Part shown: positions 23,901 through 53,548 of the stretch, piece after piece
Layout of the letters: each line of letters opens with the position of its first letter
How positions within the stretch are numbered: the stretch's first letter is position 1
Source: Harmothoe impar
Lineage: Eukaryota > Annelida > Polychaeta > Phyllodocida > Polynoidae
Length of the DNA: 64,000 nt
NCBI GenBank assembly: GCA_947462335.1
Contig: OX381704.1
Coordinates: forward strand, 44,210,942 to 44,274,941
Reading direction: 5' to 3'
The notes under the pieces: generated by a model
What the model was told of the DNA's origin: nothing
The model's database searches: none
The model's input: the letters and a program-made list of their open reading frames with translations, nothing else
Made by a program: the position numbers and the translations under genes

Positions 23901-26900
23901 TTCCTTCTCAGGTTACTATGACATCATGGGTGATGTAGACATCTCGTTTGATATCCTCCCAGACCGCTACAGTCATAATGGTCCTCTGTTTTCTATTGGC
24001 ACTGAGGACTTCCAGTACTATGAGTGGAAGACAAAGGCATTTGAAACACAATATTTTGTAATAGAATTCGTCTACTCGGCGGTAAGTACCTTCACAGCAT
24101 GCAAGTAAAAGGGTGTTTTAGTTTGCACAAAAATATTACAGGTAAATGATACCTCTGGTAATAGGCTTCTAATATCCTTTAGATATCACAATAGAACTTG
24201 GTAACAGGTAATAGAAATAGAATCGGCATGATTGAGAATAGAAATAAGCATATCAGGAATACTATATTGAATATTTAGCCTCTTTATTTTATATAAATGA
24301 CTGTGGAGAGTTAGTACTTGTATATGTTTGACATACACTCTATATTGTATCTGCGTTCATAACTTCTATTTAAGAAATTATAGATATGTTGTTCACCTGG
24401 GTGGTTCTAGAACCACCTGGGTGGTTCTAGAACCATTTGAGTAGATTTTACTGTGAGTTAACCAATACATACTCAGAGCCCTAGAAACAAATTCTCATGA
24501 ATTCCCCCTGAATAACACAGGTTGAACTGGGATCAGACCTGGGATCCTCCCGGGTTTTATTCCCATTATATCACATGGTTGTGGAAAGCAGGATGGCGTG
24601 GGTTGGATTCCCATTGCTGAAAGACCTGCCTAGTTCTAGTTTATAATGTGTCCTCTCTGATTCATTGAACTACCCCTATATAAAAATATCCACACATTCT
24701 ACACTTATGCATTCTCCATCTTCACTTCCTGACTGGGAAGGGAACCAGCCACCTTCAGATCCATAGTGCGTTACTCTAGCTGCCCACCTATTGGGGCATG
24801 TGTTGGGACAGGTACAGAAACTAGGACCAATTGTGACACTACAGACCTTTCGCAACATGTCTACATCTAATGAGCTACGTCTGGATCACTCCAAGAACTT
24901 TAACTCAGAATAGGACCTAAGGTTAAACAAAATGGGAACAAGCCAATTCTTGGACAGGAGATGCCCAGAAGGGTACTGAACCACATACTAAAAGTCCTCG
25001 AACATCCTCCTTGTGCTCGATCGGGAATTCAAGACGGCGTCCAGGATGGGCAATATGCACTATTTCCCTCATTTTTTAAAATTTGACTTTTCATAGACCA
25101 ATTTGAAGTTTACTTAGCCCCCCTAAACCAATTTCAAGCTTTTCAATGGTCTTATGCTTTTGTTGCTAAGGCTGGTGGTTGGCTAGAATCCCCACTGGTC
25201 ATAGTTTCCGTACCTCTCCTAACATACACCCCAATAGGTGAACAGCTAGAGTACCACACTATGGATCTGAATGTGGCTGGTTCCCTTCCCGGACAGGCAT
25301 TTTTGCAATTATGAATAATTATAATTATATCCATTACACAGGACCATGCAGGTATTTTAGTAATGAATGGACACAAACCCATGAAACCCTGTTTAGTAGT
25401 ATCCCAAAATATCCAAAAGAAAAACACCACAAAGGTCACTGACCACTTGAATAATATAAGATGTATGTATGAATGGATATCAATTGGGATATGTTTGTAC
25501 ACATGCTGACTGGGAACGGAATAAGCTATAATAGGGGAATATCTCGTGAGTTGTTACCAGGGCTACCCTCTAATCATTAACCATAACACAAGCCCGATTA
25601 GCTCAGTCTGGAGAGCCTGGCACTGTAGATCTCAAGGTGGATAGGTCAAATCGAGGATAGGTCTTTTTTTCTATAAGTCGTTTAGAAAATGTTTCCTTCA
25701 CACCAACATGTAGAAAATATGCTTTCTAATGTTTTCTCAATTGATGCATGAATAAGAGAATACATATATGCTGTGGTGTGCACAATCCTAAGCCATGGGC
25801 TCAATGAGTGAACTGACACAGGGGATTCGAACCACATCCTGCTGATGTGCTGGGGTAAATTCTGTGATTCTACAAGATTCTACATAAAATAATCATGTCT
25901 TTCATTCCCATGATATCACAGGAACTTTTGCTCACAGAATCTCCAGGAATATCTCGTGACTTGTTACCAGGGAAGCGTAGGAAGCCATTCATTTGGGGGG
26001 GGGGGGGGGCACTCCAACCAACTTTAAAGTGTGGCATCTATGCGTAATGTGGCGTATATCTGTTTATATTGGAATTCTATATAAAAATCGTATTTGAGCT
26101 CACTTTAGTTCTGATTGGGGGCCCAGGCCTCTCTGCCCCCACTTTTCTCTATGTGGGAGAGGTAATGGTTGAAAATTGTGTGCGTTATATACAGTACCTT
26201 TACAAATTGTAGGGGGCTCAAACATATTCAGCCCCCTCCCCCTTTATGATTGGGGTCCCCCTGACCCATTTTTTCCTATGCCACTGATACTCTGTCTAAT
26301 CAAATGCCACTCGTGCTGCCCACCAGATGTCCTTGTTACTGAAAGCCCTGATGGAACCTCACATGAGACCCATGGAGATATGCAGGACCTACCCTCACCC
26401 CTACGACATTGGTGATGCACAGTGGCATCACATTAGAGGTAAGAATGTACAGCTGCTAGTACTAACCACGCTCAAGAAGCTGTAACAATGTCAGTCTGTA
26501 GTGGCAAGATTGAGTGGGGTGTTATACAGCCACAGAAAGAAGAAACAGCGTCAAAAGGGAGTCCAGGTTGCCTCCAGAATGACTCCTCTCTATAGGGGAA
26601 CCCAGGCTGTCTGAGACTCCCCCAGGTGACTCCCTGGCCTACCTAAGGGAGTCACCTGGGGGAGTCACATAGTTACCTGGCTCACCTAAGAGAGTCACAT
26701 AAGGACCTGGGCTCCCCTAAAGAGGAGTCATTCTGGAGGCAGCCTTGACTCCCTTTGACACTGTTTCCCCTTTCTCTGTGAGTGCATAATAATGAGAGAA
26801 TAATGTGAGTCATTCAACTTGGATATCCCAGTAAATGAAAGAAACAATGTAAAGTGCCGATTCCACTGCCGTCACCATTTCTTCCGCATTTTTGACGTTT

Positions 26901-28800
26901 CCGTGAACGGATGGGTCAGTGGAAGCCACTTTCACCCGTCAACGGTTACCAAAACCGTTGACAGATTGGACTTTTTTTTTGGTTTCCACCCAAGTTTGAC
27001 GGAAATATTGACAAAACGTCAACGGATGGGGCTTGCTGGAAATTGATCCGTCAGTGATTTTCTGACGGATTTAGAGGATCCGTCGACGGACCGATTGCTT
27101 TCCTTCTGGGATAGTTACATAGCTATCACACTATCGCTATAGGTTAAATCGACAAAAATCTCAAAAGTATGCTTATTGAAAATCATCATATGTACTAGTA
27201 ACTATTATCTTATGATATTAGATTATACCATAACTCCACAAAACCTTATGAAGTACCGGCTTGCCTTTTTGTAAATGTTATTCAACTTTTGAGAGAAAAT
27301 TAATCTTCTACTTATATTTGTGTGCCTTACCTATACATTTGTATATGAATAAACATGTGCACATGTAAGTTATAGGCCCATCTCCCTTTTCTGGATATTC
27401 AGCACGGAGGGAGAACAAATGGGGTGATGTAGACTTCTGGTATCTGTCATACGACGACATTGAGATCAACCAAACTGTGACTTCTGCTAACAACGTCTTA
27501 CTCCAGGACAGACCTGCATACCTTGGGGGACGACCAGGTGAGCCCTACATCATTAAAACATTGTTTTCTTCCTATCCTAGTCCTTCCCTCCCCAATTGCT
27601 TCTCGCCTGTTATCCAACTCCTCCATTCCCTCAATAAAGTACCCTCTCACCCCGGCCTCTCACTCCCTACTGAGGCTACTCCGTTACTATCCTGTATTGC
27701 AACCCCCCTAGGCTATCCCCTCATGCACTCAACTCGCTATTCCTCATACCCCCCTTCCTCACTCTCCCTTACTCTGCCCCTTTCACATTGCCATTTAGAT
27801 ATAAACAATCGATCAGTTTCCTGTCAATCCTTCAATCTACCTCACTCAAAAAGTAAACTAGCTAGAGATAGAAGACCCACTTGGCATGTGCCAGCCCAAA
27901 ACCCGACATTTGCCAGCTCCAGATTCTATTTGTGGGATGGTAACCTGATAGGTTAGACAACTTTTGACTCGTTTATTTTATGACAGTCACTTAGACGAGT
28001 CTGGAGACAAGTTTACTTTTTCAGTGTATATTAATTAAAGGATTTACTTCCTCGAGACGTTATGATGAGGTCAATTTGACATATTGACGTGAATATGACC
28101 AGTAACAAACATGCTTTTTACTTATTAAGGGAGTGATCATTTTTTAACAACAGGGGGGGGGGGGTGGTTTTCCCCGCGGAGCGCGCGAAATTTTTTTCAC
28201 CCCCCCCGGTCAATGGGTCGAAATTTTTTACCCCCCCCCCTACGGGTCGGAAATCGGCGCGCGCGCGGGCCCTTTGAAGCATAGTAACGCGCGGGCTTTT
28301 TGGCCCAAAACAGGTTAAATTTTTTTGATCCCCCCCCCAAGAGGGGTCCAAATTTTTTACACCCCCCCCGGTCAAGGGGTCCAAATTTTTTTGCCCCCCC
28401 CCCCAAACCAACCCCCCCCCCCTGTTGATAAAAAATGATCACTCCCTAAGGTGCTAGCTGGGATTTGTTTACAGTGTATTTGTGCTTTAAGTAACACTGG
28501 GTATTCCCTGTATTTTCAGGATTCAGAAGTTATCAGTTCAGAGGCGTCATCAAAAACTTTCAGGTTAAAGGGGAACGAGTGCCTTTGAGGGGTCGTGCTG
28601 CCTATGGCCTTGTGGAAGTGTGGCACTGCTCTGCACCTGAAGTAAAAAAGTTCATAGATTCAATTCAAAATGCACCAACTAGGCCACCGCCAAAGTACCG
28701 AAAGCGGCCCCTCCCGGGTCTAGAAGATACTGGTTCCAAGCATACTCCATGGAGAGAAGAAACTCGTGTCGAGGAGGTGCTTCCAGATTCCGTGTATTAA
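17997..28800 (+). CDS. Secreted protein with one laminin-G-like domain (7 exons, 318 aa)
   Basis: Model by splice sites and frame: 17997-18098, 19174-19242, 19441-19528, 23912-24081, 26327-26438, 27403-27537, 28520-28800. All introns are GT/AG, phases are consistent and the total is 957 nt with stop TAA. Exon 1 encodes a signal peptide (MKAAWTPIGVLLSVLYFLS...). Residues 35-57 are a Ser/Thr-rich spacer. From about residue 85 to 250 the protein reads as a LamG/concanavalin-like jelly roll: GPLFSIGTEDFQYYEW, AQWHHIRARRE, DVDFWYLSYDD and the diagnostic AYLGGRPGFRSYQFRGVIKN. N-glycosylation sequons occur at N48, N72 and N203. The usual Cys in the FRGCI box is Val here. The C-terminal ~70 residues are Pro/Lys/Glu-rich with no domain. 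Probably an extracellular or matrix ligand-binding protein; family within LamG not identified. Introns carry several MITEs and SINEs. The 3' end faces the transporter gene. Confidence 0.8.
18099..19173. other. Intron 1 of the LamG gene, no other feature
   Basis: Non-coding apart from the frame 18503-18745, which has no recognisable motif. No repeat that I can define. Confidence 0.4.
19529..22840. other. Large intron 3 of the LamG gene, first part
   Basis: No coding exon recognised between the donor after 19528 and the acceptor at 23911. The frames 20480-20674 and 21032-21412 lack protein-like motifs. A TGGGC-rich patch lies at 21540-21640. Confidence 0.4.
22845..23290. repeat. Palindromic interspersed repeat, copy A
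   Basis: Built from the phrase AACTTGGGAATTGAACgTTC / GCAACTGGGTAGAATCCGGG / TAGGTCaCAATGACACAAGA / AAGGCACGAGATATTCCCAA in direct order (22982-23150) and then in reverse order (23150-23278), so the two halves fold into a long hairpin. The same leader (GAGAATTGTGCACGTATCTG, GAATATGTGAACAGCTTTTG) and phrases recur at 40321-40768. CCCAGTAAACAC, the terminus of the 7458 element, follows directly at 23290. Confidence 0.75.
24725..24825 (-). repeat. tRNA-derived SINE, copy 1
   Basis: On the minus strand CCAATAGGTGGGCAGCTAGA and GGCTGGTTCCCTTCCC give degenerate A and B boxes with CACTATGGATCTGAA between them. About 100 bp matches 25205-25302 in inverted orientation with scattered differences. It is a Pol III-type repeat, not a tRNA gene. 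Confidence 0.65.
25205..25302 (+). repeat. tRNA-derived SINE, copy 2
   Basis: Same sequence as 24725-24825 in the opposite orientation (TTTCcGTACCTcTCC, CCCCAATAGGTGaaCAGCTA, CACTATGGATCTGAA, TGGCTGGTTCCCTTCCC). By eye about 85% of the ~95 aligned positions agree. Confidence 0.65.
25592..25669 (+). tRNA. tRNA-Tyr-like pseudogene (GTA anticodon loop)
   Basis: GCCCGATTAGCTCAGTCTGG gives a perfect A box and a paired D arm (GCTC/GAGC). The anticodon loop reads CTGTAGA, i.e. anticodon GTA (Tyr). The T arm is degenerate (GGTCAAATCGA) and its stem does not close, the acceptor stem has no partner, and the anticodon stem has a mismatch. A run of eight T follows, like a Pol III terminator. Most likely a tRNA-derived SINE or a decayed tRNA. 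Confidence 0.45.
26531..26780. mobile_element. 250-bp MITE with ~58-bp inverted ends
   Basis: The left arm (CACAGAAAGAAGAAACAGCG, GCCTCCAGAATGACTCCTCT) is inverted at the right (AGAGGAGTCATTCTGGAGGC, CTGTTTCCCCTTTCTCTGTG). The middle has a second palindrome around AGGGAGTCACCTGGGGGAGTC. Non-coding; lies in intron 5 of the LamG gene. Confidence 0.7.
26824..27113. mobile_element. 290-bp MITE with TATCCCAG ends and GACGGAT repeats
   Basis: The ends are TATCCCAGtaaatGAAAG and CTTTCCTTCTGGGATA, inverted. Inside, CCGTCAACGGTT, AACCGTTGAC, GTCAACGGAT, GACGGATTTAGAGGATCCGTC and similar words recur in both orientations. Non-coding; intron 5 of the LamG gene. Confidence 0.65.
28129..28446. mobile_element. 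318-bp poly-G/C MITE with TAA target duplication
   Basis: TIR GGGAGTGATCATTTTTTA-aCAACAGGGGG at the left and its inverse at the right, flanked by TAA on both sides. A 3-bp TAA duplication is typical of PIF/Harbinger (TWA). The interior has four or five C-tracts separated by GGGTCnAAATTTTTTnnC phrases. It lies in intron 6 of the LamG gene, 74 bp before the last exon. Confidence 0.7.
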
Positions 28801-30390
28801 CCTATCAGGCTACCTCCATGTCCACCTGTGTGTTCGGCCATATTGGTTTCGCTGGGTGTGGAGATAAGCACTGGTAAGGACTATGACGCTGGGTACCTGC
28901 CAGTCCCTGGCTGAATACTTGAAGTGGTTATATTGGTATAGACGCTTGTTTGGTCTTCCCACCTGGTGCCTGAACATAATCTTAAAGTGGCGTTCTCAAC
29001 GAGCGTATCCTGTATACAATTCTAGTACCGTTCTAGTCTACTAAGTGGTGAAGTGCGAGTGGTGAGAATGCCCCTTTAAGGCTCCCATGGTAGATACGTA
29101 GACATTTGCATATGCATGTAGTTCGTCCGAAATACTCTAGGTAGGTCTCTGCCTCAGATTTGCATATTTGACATTCGTGGTCAAAAACTTGCTACATGGT
29201 TGACCGGTGCTAGAACCCAATATCTTTTCAATGAGAGCCTAATGCTGCTACCCCACTCCATTTAGGATGCTGTCCCTGGTAGCTCCTCTTAAAAACTATA
29301 ATTATACCACATTAGATGGGGGCATCTATTAATATTTCTATTTATTTCGATGACCAAAAACACTTGAAACATGCCAGGACCATACTTATGTTCAAAATAT
29401 CATTTCTAGACAGTTAACAGTGGAGAGACTTATAGAGACCGCTGAGACTCTGCAATATATAATCCTATTACAAACCTTTAAAAAATTGAATACATGTATA
29501 ATGCACTTAGGGCCTCATGGTACACAAGACAGTAGTGCCATCTGTTGGCTTATAAATATATAAATAGAACATACTACTCATCAGAAACAGTTGGTAGTAT
29601 TGATTATAGTGGGCTCTGCCCCAGAAGGTCTTTCTTTCTTTTTTTTCTTTCCCTTCTTCTATCTTGAACAAAATGTCAGACATATCCCTCATAATCCTAA
29701 ACATACCTCTGATGTCAAGTTTTGCTGACAGTATGGATCTACTCTACAAGGAGGCACCACCAGTCTTAGATGTCCAGGAACTGTGGGGGGAAGACGTTAC
29801 TTGTTGTATAGAACTCCCTCGCCTATTCGAGGTCACGTGTGCCTTGTGCATGGTAGTTGTTAACTATTACAGACATGTTGATGTATATATGCATAACTGG
29901 AGATTATATCTGCATTTTTAAGCACACAGCTCAGTCGAGCATGGCATTTGGGCCATCCATAGGCCGCAAGAGGCCAGAGGCCAGAGGCCAGAGGCCTTTG
30001 ACGATGACCAAACCGGGTAATAACCTATAGTGTACCATCCATAGTGTATAGCGTTATATATTTACACTGTTTATAGATTACAGAAATTATAGTTAATGAT
30101 ATCTGAGTATAATTATGCATTATATAAATGCATGTGCCCATTTTACACGAGCAGAGCAACATGAACCAAGACTTAACCTTGACCCAAGATTATATACAAG
30201 GTTGACAATAAATTCTACAAAAATATAAACACTTTGTTATATGCTCAATTTTTTATGCTTATGCTGGCGTCCTTTTATATATACATGTATAGGGTATTTT
30301 ACTTTTTATTAATTACGTATATGTAATGTTAATGCATCGACCATGATCAAAATAACTAATTGGTAACACCCGCAGCATAGGCAACGTAGA
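28801..30390. other. Convergent intergenic region, no gene recognised
   Basis: 3' flanks of the LamG gene (+) and the SLC43-type gene (-). The frames 29507-29704 and 29664-29921 have no recognisable motif. AATAAA-type signals for the + gene are not obvious close to its stop; AATAAA occurs near 30205. Confidence 0.4.
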
Positions 30391-30396
30391 TTTATT
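30391..30396 (-). terminator. Candidate polyadenylation signal of the SLC43-type gene
   Basis: AATAAA on the minus strand about 130 bp past the stop codon at 30526. Position and sequence fit, but no cleavage evidence is available. Confidence 0.35.
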
Positions 30397-30525
30397 GCAC
30401 AACTAAACGAGCTATGTTTCTAATCTCTTTGTATGTACATTTGTATTTTCATCAATACACATCAATTGTCATCTGAATCGTCCCTGCAATAGTTAACAGC
30501 AAGAAAATGAGACAAGCTCTCCCCA

Positions 30526-49391
<18,866 letters not shown>

Positions 49392-49394
<3 letters not shown>

Positions 49395-49405
49395 GGTGTT
49401 TTCAT
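49392..49405 (-). promoter_or_regulatory. Upstream out-of-frame ATG abutting a splice acceptor
   Basis: The first coding exon is preceded by TTTTCCAG (49413-49406), and the exon then begins with an ATG at 49405, 11 nt before the transporter start (ACACCATGT at 49394, good context). The upstream ATG opens a 65-codon overlapping frame ending at 49208. If the acceptor is used, an untranslated first exon lies further upstream and the overlapping frame could dampen translation. Confidence 0.4.
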
Positions 49406-49611
49406 CTGGAAAATATCAAGCTATCTATGCTTAGTATTGCGCATACATTATTGACATGCCTGAAGCGAGAACAGTATAGATGATGGAGATTATCGCTAAA
49501 TATATATTTTATATAATGATAAGAGAAAGCTGACACTCAAACTGATTTCAATTTGCTGGGGTACCAATGCGTAAAGTAAAATGGCCCTCTGCATGAAAGC
49601 CAACATGCTAT

Positions 49612-50448
49612 CCCTCTAAACACAGATACGTAGCTTGGACATAAGTCTACGTTGACTTGGGGTATGAACTACGTAATTCTACAAGGTTCATGAACGTCAA
49701 AACATTAAGGTTTATTTACGTTCAATGAACGTTGAAGTTGGATTTACGTATTTCTACGTCAGTCAGACGTAAATATAACTTAGAATAAACCATAAACTGA
49801 CATAAAATTCTCGATAAAATAGCTGTATTTGGCCATAGACATTTGTCATTGATGTAAATTTACACTCATAAACATGATTCGTATACATGACTACTTGAAT
49901 TCTAAAGTCCCCTTTGTCAAGCATTCTTTAAGCTGTTTGTTTATTGTACAGCTTGGTAGACACAATATCCCCTTCACAATATAAGATTCAGCTGCAGCGA
50001 GGCTTTGTATTTATTTCAGTACCATCAATGTGGTGTTCAATAAGTAAATTGGCCTAATGCACGTACTATACACAATTCTCTAATGAACTGTCCTTTATAT
50101 ATGAACATGCAATGGTATGCAGTTTATTTCTGTAAAATCAAATTCATAATAACTGTGCAGGAACCCTTGGAAATGATATCATTGTGACAAAGAAGTACTA
50201 CGTAAATCTACGTTGAACTATGTCTAAAATAGAAAGAAATTCAACTTGATCACGTAGATATACTACGTTTATTTACATTTTAAAAACGTAGAGAAACGTG
50301 ATGCACACAGAAACGTCTGTACAACGTAACCAAACTTAACGTTTTGACTCCATAAACCTTGCGCAAAACCGTAGCTCAGACCTTTAGTTGAGAAAATACC
50401 TAGACAAACCTCTCAGCTACGTTGGAATTAGGTAGCGTGTTTAGAGGG
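49612..50448. mobile_element. 837-bp TIR element, CCCTCTAAACAC ends, ACGT-rich
   Basis: CCCTCTAAACAC at the left is exactly inverted at the right. The subterminal parts are dense in CTACGT/ACGTAG/AACGT words (TACGTAGCTTGGAC, GAACGTTGAAGTTGG, AGCTACGTTGGAATTAGG). No transposase. The terminus resembles that of the 7458 element (CCCAGTAAACAC), so the two may be related families. It lies just 218 bp upstream of the transporter's first coding exon. Confidence 0.65.
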
Positions 50449-50561
50449 ATGGCAGTGCCACTACAAAAAATACTGGCAGTCCTTTAATAGGATATAATAT
50501 TGTTTTGTATGTTGAGTTGTGAATAAATACAGTAAAACCTCTCTGATAAGCATACCTTGTT

Positions 50562-50669
50562 CCCAGTGGGCACAGAACATTGAATCAACATTGAAAGGTG
50601 GTTGTAAATGTTGATTCAATGTTGATTCAGCATTTATTCAACGTTGAACTGAATTTTGTGCCCACTGGG
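50562..50669. mobile_element. 108-bp MITE, CCCAGTGGGCACA family, copy 2
   Basis: Same ends, length and internal phrases as 46635-46742 (ACAGAACATTGAATCA, GTTGAACTGAATTTTGTGC). Confidence 0.85.
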
Positions 50670-51241
50670 TTAAGCCCTTGTCCTACAAAAACATATAGGC
50701 TGTAGTATAAGGGCGGTCAGTCAATCCCTTATCCTACAAAATTTGATCTTATTCTTCAAAACACCTGTCAGGCCCTTATCCTACAAAATTTCCCTACAAA
50801 ACCTATATAAGGAAGGATTTATAAGATAAGGGCTATCAGTCAGGCCTAATAAATGCAATACACCCATACAACCCTTATTTTCATATATTTCACAAGGAAA
50901 TCTGATAAACCTGAGATTTTGGGACCCATCCTGGTGGCCATTTTGGCTTACATAAGGAAATTAAATAAACTCAATCCTACAGCATACCTGTAGGCCTATG
51001 CCTCTGGGCTATACCTGGCGACAAATGAATTAAAGGGATATTCCAGTGTCAACGCCAGTGACATGGTGTTTCTTTCCTGAACTAGTTTTTGAATGGTACT
51101 GCCACCTAGGACTATATGTGGGTACTTATGGTTGATGGATAGTTACACCATATGGTATATAAAATTGGGTTACCAGATCTATGATGAGAAAGGGGTATCC
51201 GACGTGAAATGTATGTTTTAAAATTGAAGCCATAAGCTTTC
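50670..51241. other. Upstream flank of the SLC43-type gene, nothing recognised
   Basis: Short degenerate CCTACAAAA/ACCCTTATcC repeats near 50680-50800; no frame or promoter signal I can support. An untranslated first exon of the transporter could lie here or further up. Confidence 0.35.
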
Positions 51242-51662
51242 AGGAAGGCGTTTCACCGTATCATACGGAGGGTCCGTATGTGCTTTTTTTGCGTTTCAGT
51301 TCATTTTTGCGTTTCAGCTCAACATGTCCGCATCTCACGGAAAAAGATACGGCGGCCGTATGTACATGCGGCCTTCCATATTCACACACGTCGGAAATTT
51401 TGTTTCAGCTCAACATGCGGAGCACAAAAATTCAGCATCTTTGGCGCATTTAGTGCAAAAGATACGGAGGGGTAGGGGGGGTGGTATGTCAAATAGTGCA
51501 CATAAACCCTGTTTTGGCATGCCGTATGTCATATTTTGGCTACCGTATGTAGTATACAGCTCCGTATGTGACATATCATGGCCTAATTCAGCAACCTTCA
51601 CCTTGCACCCACGTGACCCTTGACCGCAATATATTTTGGCGCACTATTTGTATTGTGCAAAG

Positions 51663-53548
51663 ATGGGTCCCAGGATAGGCTATATCCTCCAAATAGAGAG
51701 GGAGTATTACAAGAGGGTAGATCCCTTTGTGAAGTACGGGGATAAAAAGTTCCTACAGCGGTACCAGCTGAGCAAAGAGATCACCAAATGCCTCATCAAA
51801 GATTATGTGGCAAGCCTGGAGGACCAACTACTGCGGGGGAAGCATGCAGTACCATATAGGATCAGGGTATGTACCACCCCTATGTTTCTTGTAGTTGTAA
51901 GTATATTATGCTGTATCGTTTTCTTATGTGAGGAGTGCTAAAAAGGTACAACATGTCACTCTCCCTATTTTAATTCTTTTCTTAATATACCACATTTGTT
52001 TAATATTTAAATCTTTATTCTGCCCTGCTGCACTTGTACAGTATTGTATCCCATGTTTGCTGTTCTGCATTTAAATATACATCAGTTATCTGTGCCCTTA
52101 TTAGCATTTCTCAGATTAATGTGTTTATAATACAAGGAAAAATAATAGGAGGCTGTAATTTATGTGTAACAAACATATTTTTTTATTTTCAAACAGTTCT
52201 GTGTGGCTATACAGTATTTTGCCACTGGGTCCAATTACACGGACATAGCCGACGTCCACGGGGTTTCCCGGAGCAGTGTGTGCAGAGCTGTGAAGTCAGT
52301 ATCTGACTTCTTCCACAACAACCTATCGCGCTATGTCAGTTGGCCGGACAGCACCAACGAAAAAGCCAACCTGGCTTATCGGTGCTATAAAAAGACCAAG
52401 AAACCGAAACTCTTTGGATTGGTGGACGGGACTCACGTGCCCATCAGGTCCGGGAAAAGAAGGGAAACCCTCCTCAGAGCTGTTATTTACACCAGTGTTA
52501 ATTTTCACAACGCAGGTAGGTGTGAAAATTAACACTGGTGTAAATAATGGTTCTGGGGAGGGTTTCCCTTCATTTCCGGGACCTGCCCATAGCATGCCCT
52601 AGGGGGTATACACGAGATGAAAACCAGAATTACTGTTATAAAGGATACTATAGCATAAACGCCATGGTGAGTAAAATCAAAGTACACAAAAATTATGAAA
52701 CTTTGCATGCATAATATCTTGTCCCTATTTTAAACAGAAATAGAGCACAATCCTATCGCTATATAACATATCACTTACATTCTAAAGCTACCTTTGAACG
52801 GGTAAAAATAAAAAAATAAACAAACATGTAACCAAAAATGGAATGAAATATTTTGCAGATCATATGTGACATCGACGGGATTGTTCGTCATGTTGACGGG
52901 TCCAACCCAGGCTCCCAGAACGACATATATATAATGAATGGAAGCCAAATCAAGTTCCTCGGGGAGAGAAATGACTTCAAAGGGTTCTTTCTCTTAGGAG
53001 ATTCCGGGTAGGTAAAAAAAAAAAAAGTCTTATCACCTATATTTTGCATAGCAGTGAAACACTTTGTCCTTACACTAAATGTAATGCAATAAAAAAATTT
53101 ACTGTGTCACACTGTTTTCTGTCTATCTATTGTTTTACAACAGATACGTGTTGACTGACTACCTGCTCACTCCAACCAAAGTGGAGTATACAGCTGATGA
53201 TGTGGCTTTCAACAAATGGCACCGGAAAACCAGATCTTTGGTGGAGCGAGTCATTGGAAATGTCAAGCAACGTTGGAGGTAATATCACTTAACATGTTGG
53301 CTGTCATATCTTAACCCACGGTGGACGCATCATCGAGGCGTGTGTAGCACTGAACAACTGTGCTAAAATTGCCGGACTCCCCATAAAGAAGGACTTCTAT
53401 GCTTAGGATTCCTTCGTTGGATCTATAAAGAACCTATGCAGCAGCCCGTGAACGTGGCAGTCGGAGAACGTGTCCCTTTCAATAACATGCGTAAAGAGTA
53501 CATCAGCAGGTACTTCAACCCTGAGGCAGTCATACGCGACAAGCAGTG
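51663..53548 (+). pseudogene. HARBI1-like transposase, copy 2, broken by a MITE and deletion
   Basis: Exons matching copy 1: 51663-51866, 52197-52444 and 52586-52665 (one exon split by a 141-bp MITE), 52859-53007, 53144-53278, then a 5'-truncated last exon from about 53319. The helix-turn-helix-like part (DIADVHGVSRSSVCRAVKS), Asp blocks (LFGLVDGTHVPI, FLLGDSG) and Glu block (LVERVIGNVKQRW, intact here, unlike copy 1) are present. Damage: the MITE inside exon 2, loss of intron 4's acceptor with about 16 residues of exon 5, a TAG at 53404 and a following frameshift. Not functional. Confidence 0.85.
52445..52585. mobile_element. 141-bp palindromic MITE inside the transposase exon
   Basis: CAGGTCCGGGAAAAGAAGGG at the left is inverted at the right (CCCTTCATTTCCGGGACCTG), and the arms extend through GTGTTAATTTTCAC. 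TGCCCAT occurs at both junctions (target duplication of 5 bp, up to 7 if TG is counted as host). Comparison with the uninterrupted copy 1 exon proves the insertion. Confidence 0.85.

Noticed and set aside
25592..25669. Functional tRNA-Tyr gene
   Set aside because: A box, D arm and GTA loop are good, but the T arm and acceptor stem do not pair and the anticodon stem has a mismatch; kept only as a tRNA-like pseudogene.
52323..52602. Novel frames over the middle of the copy 2 transposase exon
   Set aside because: They arise from the inserted 141-bp palindromic MITE.
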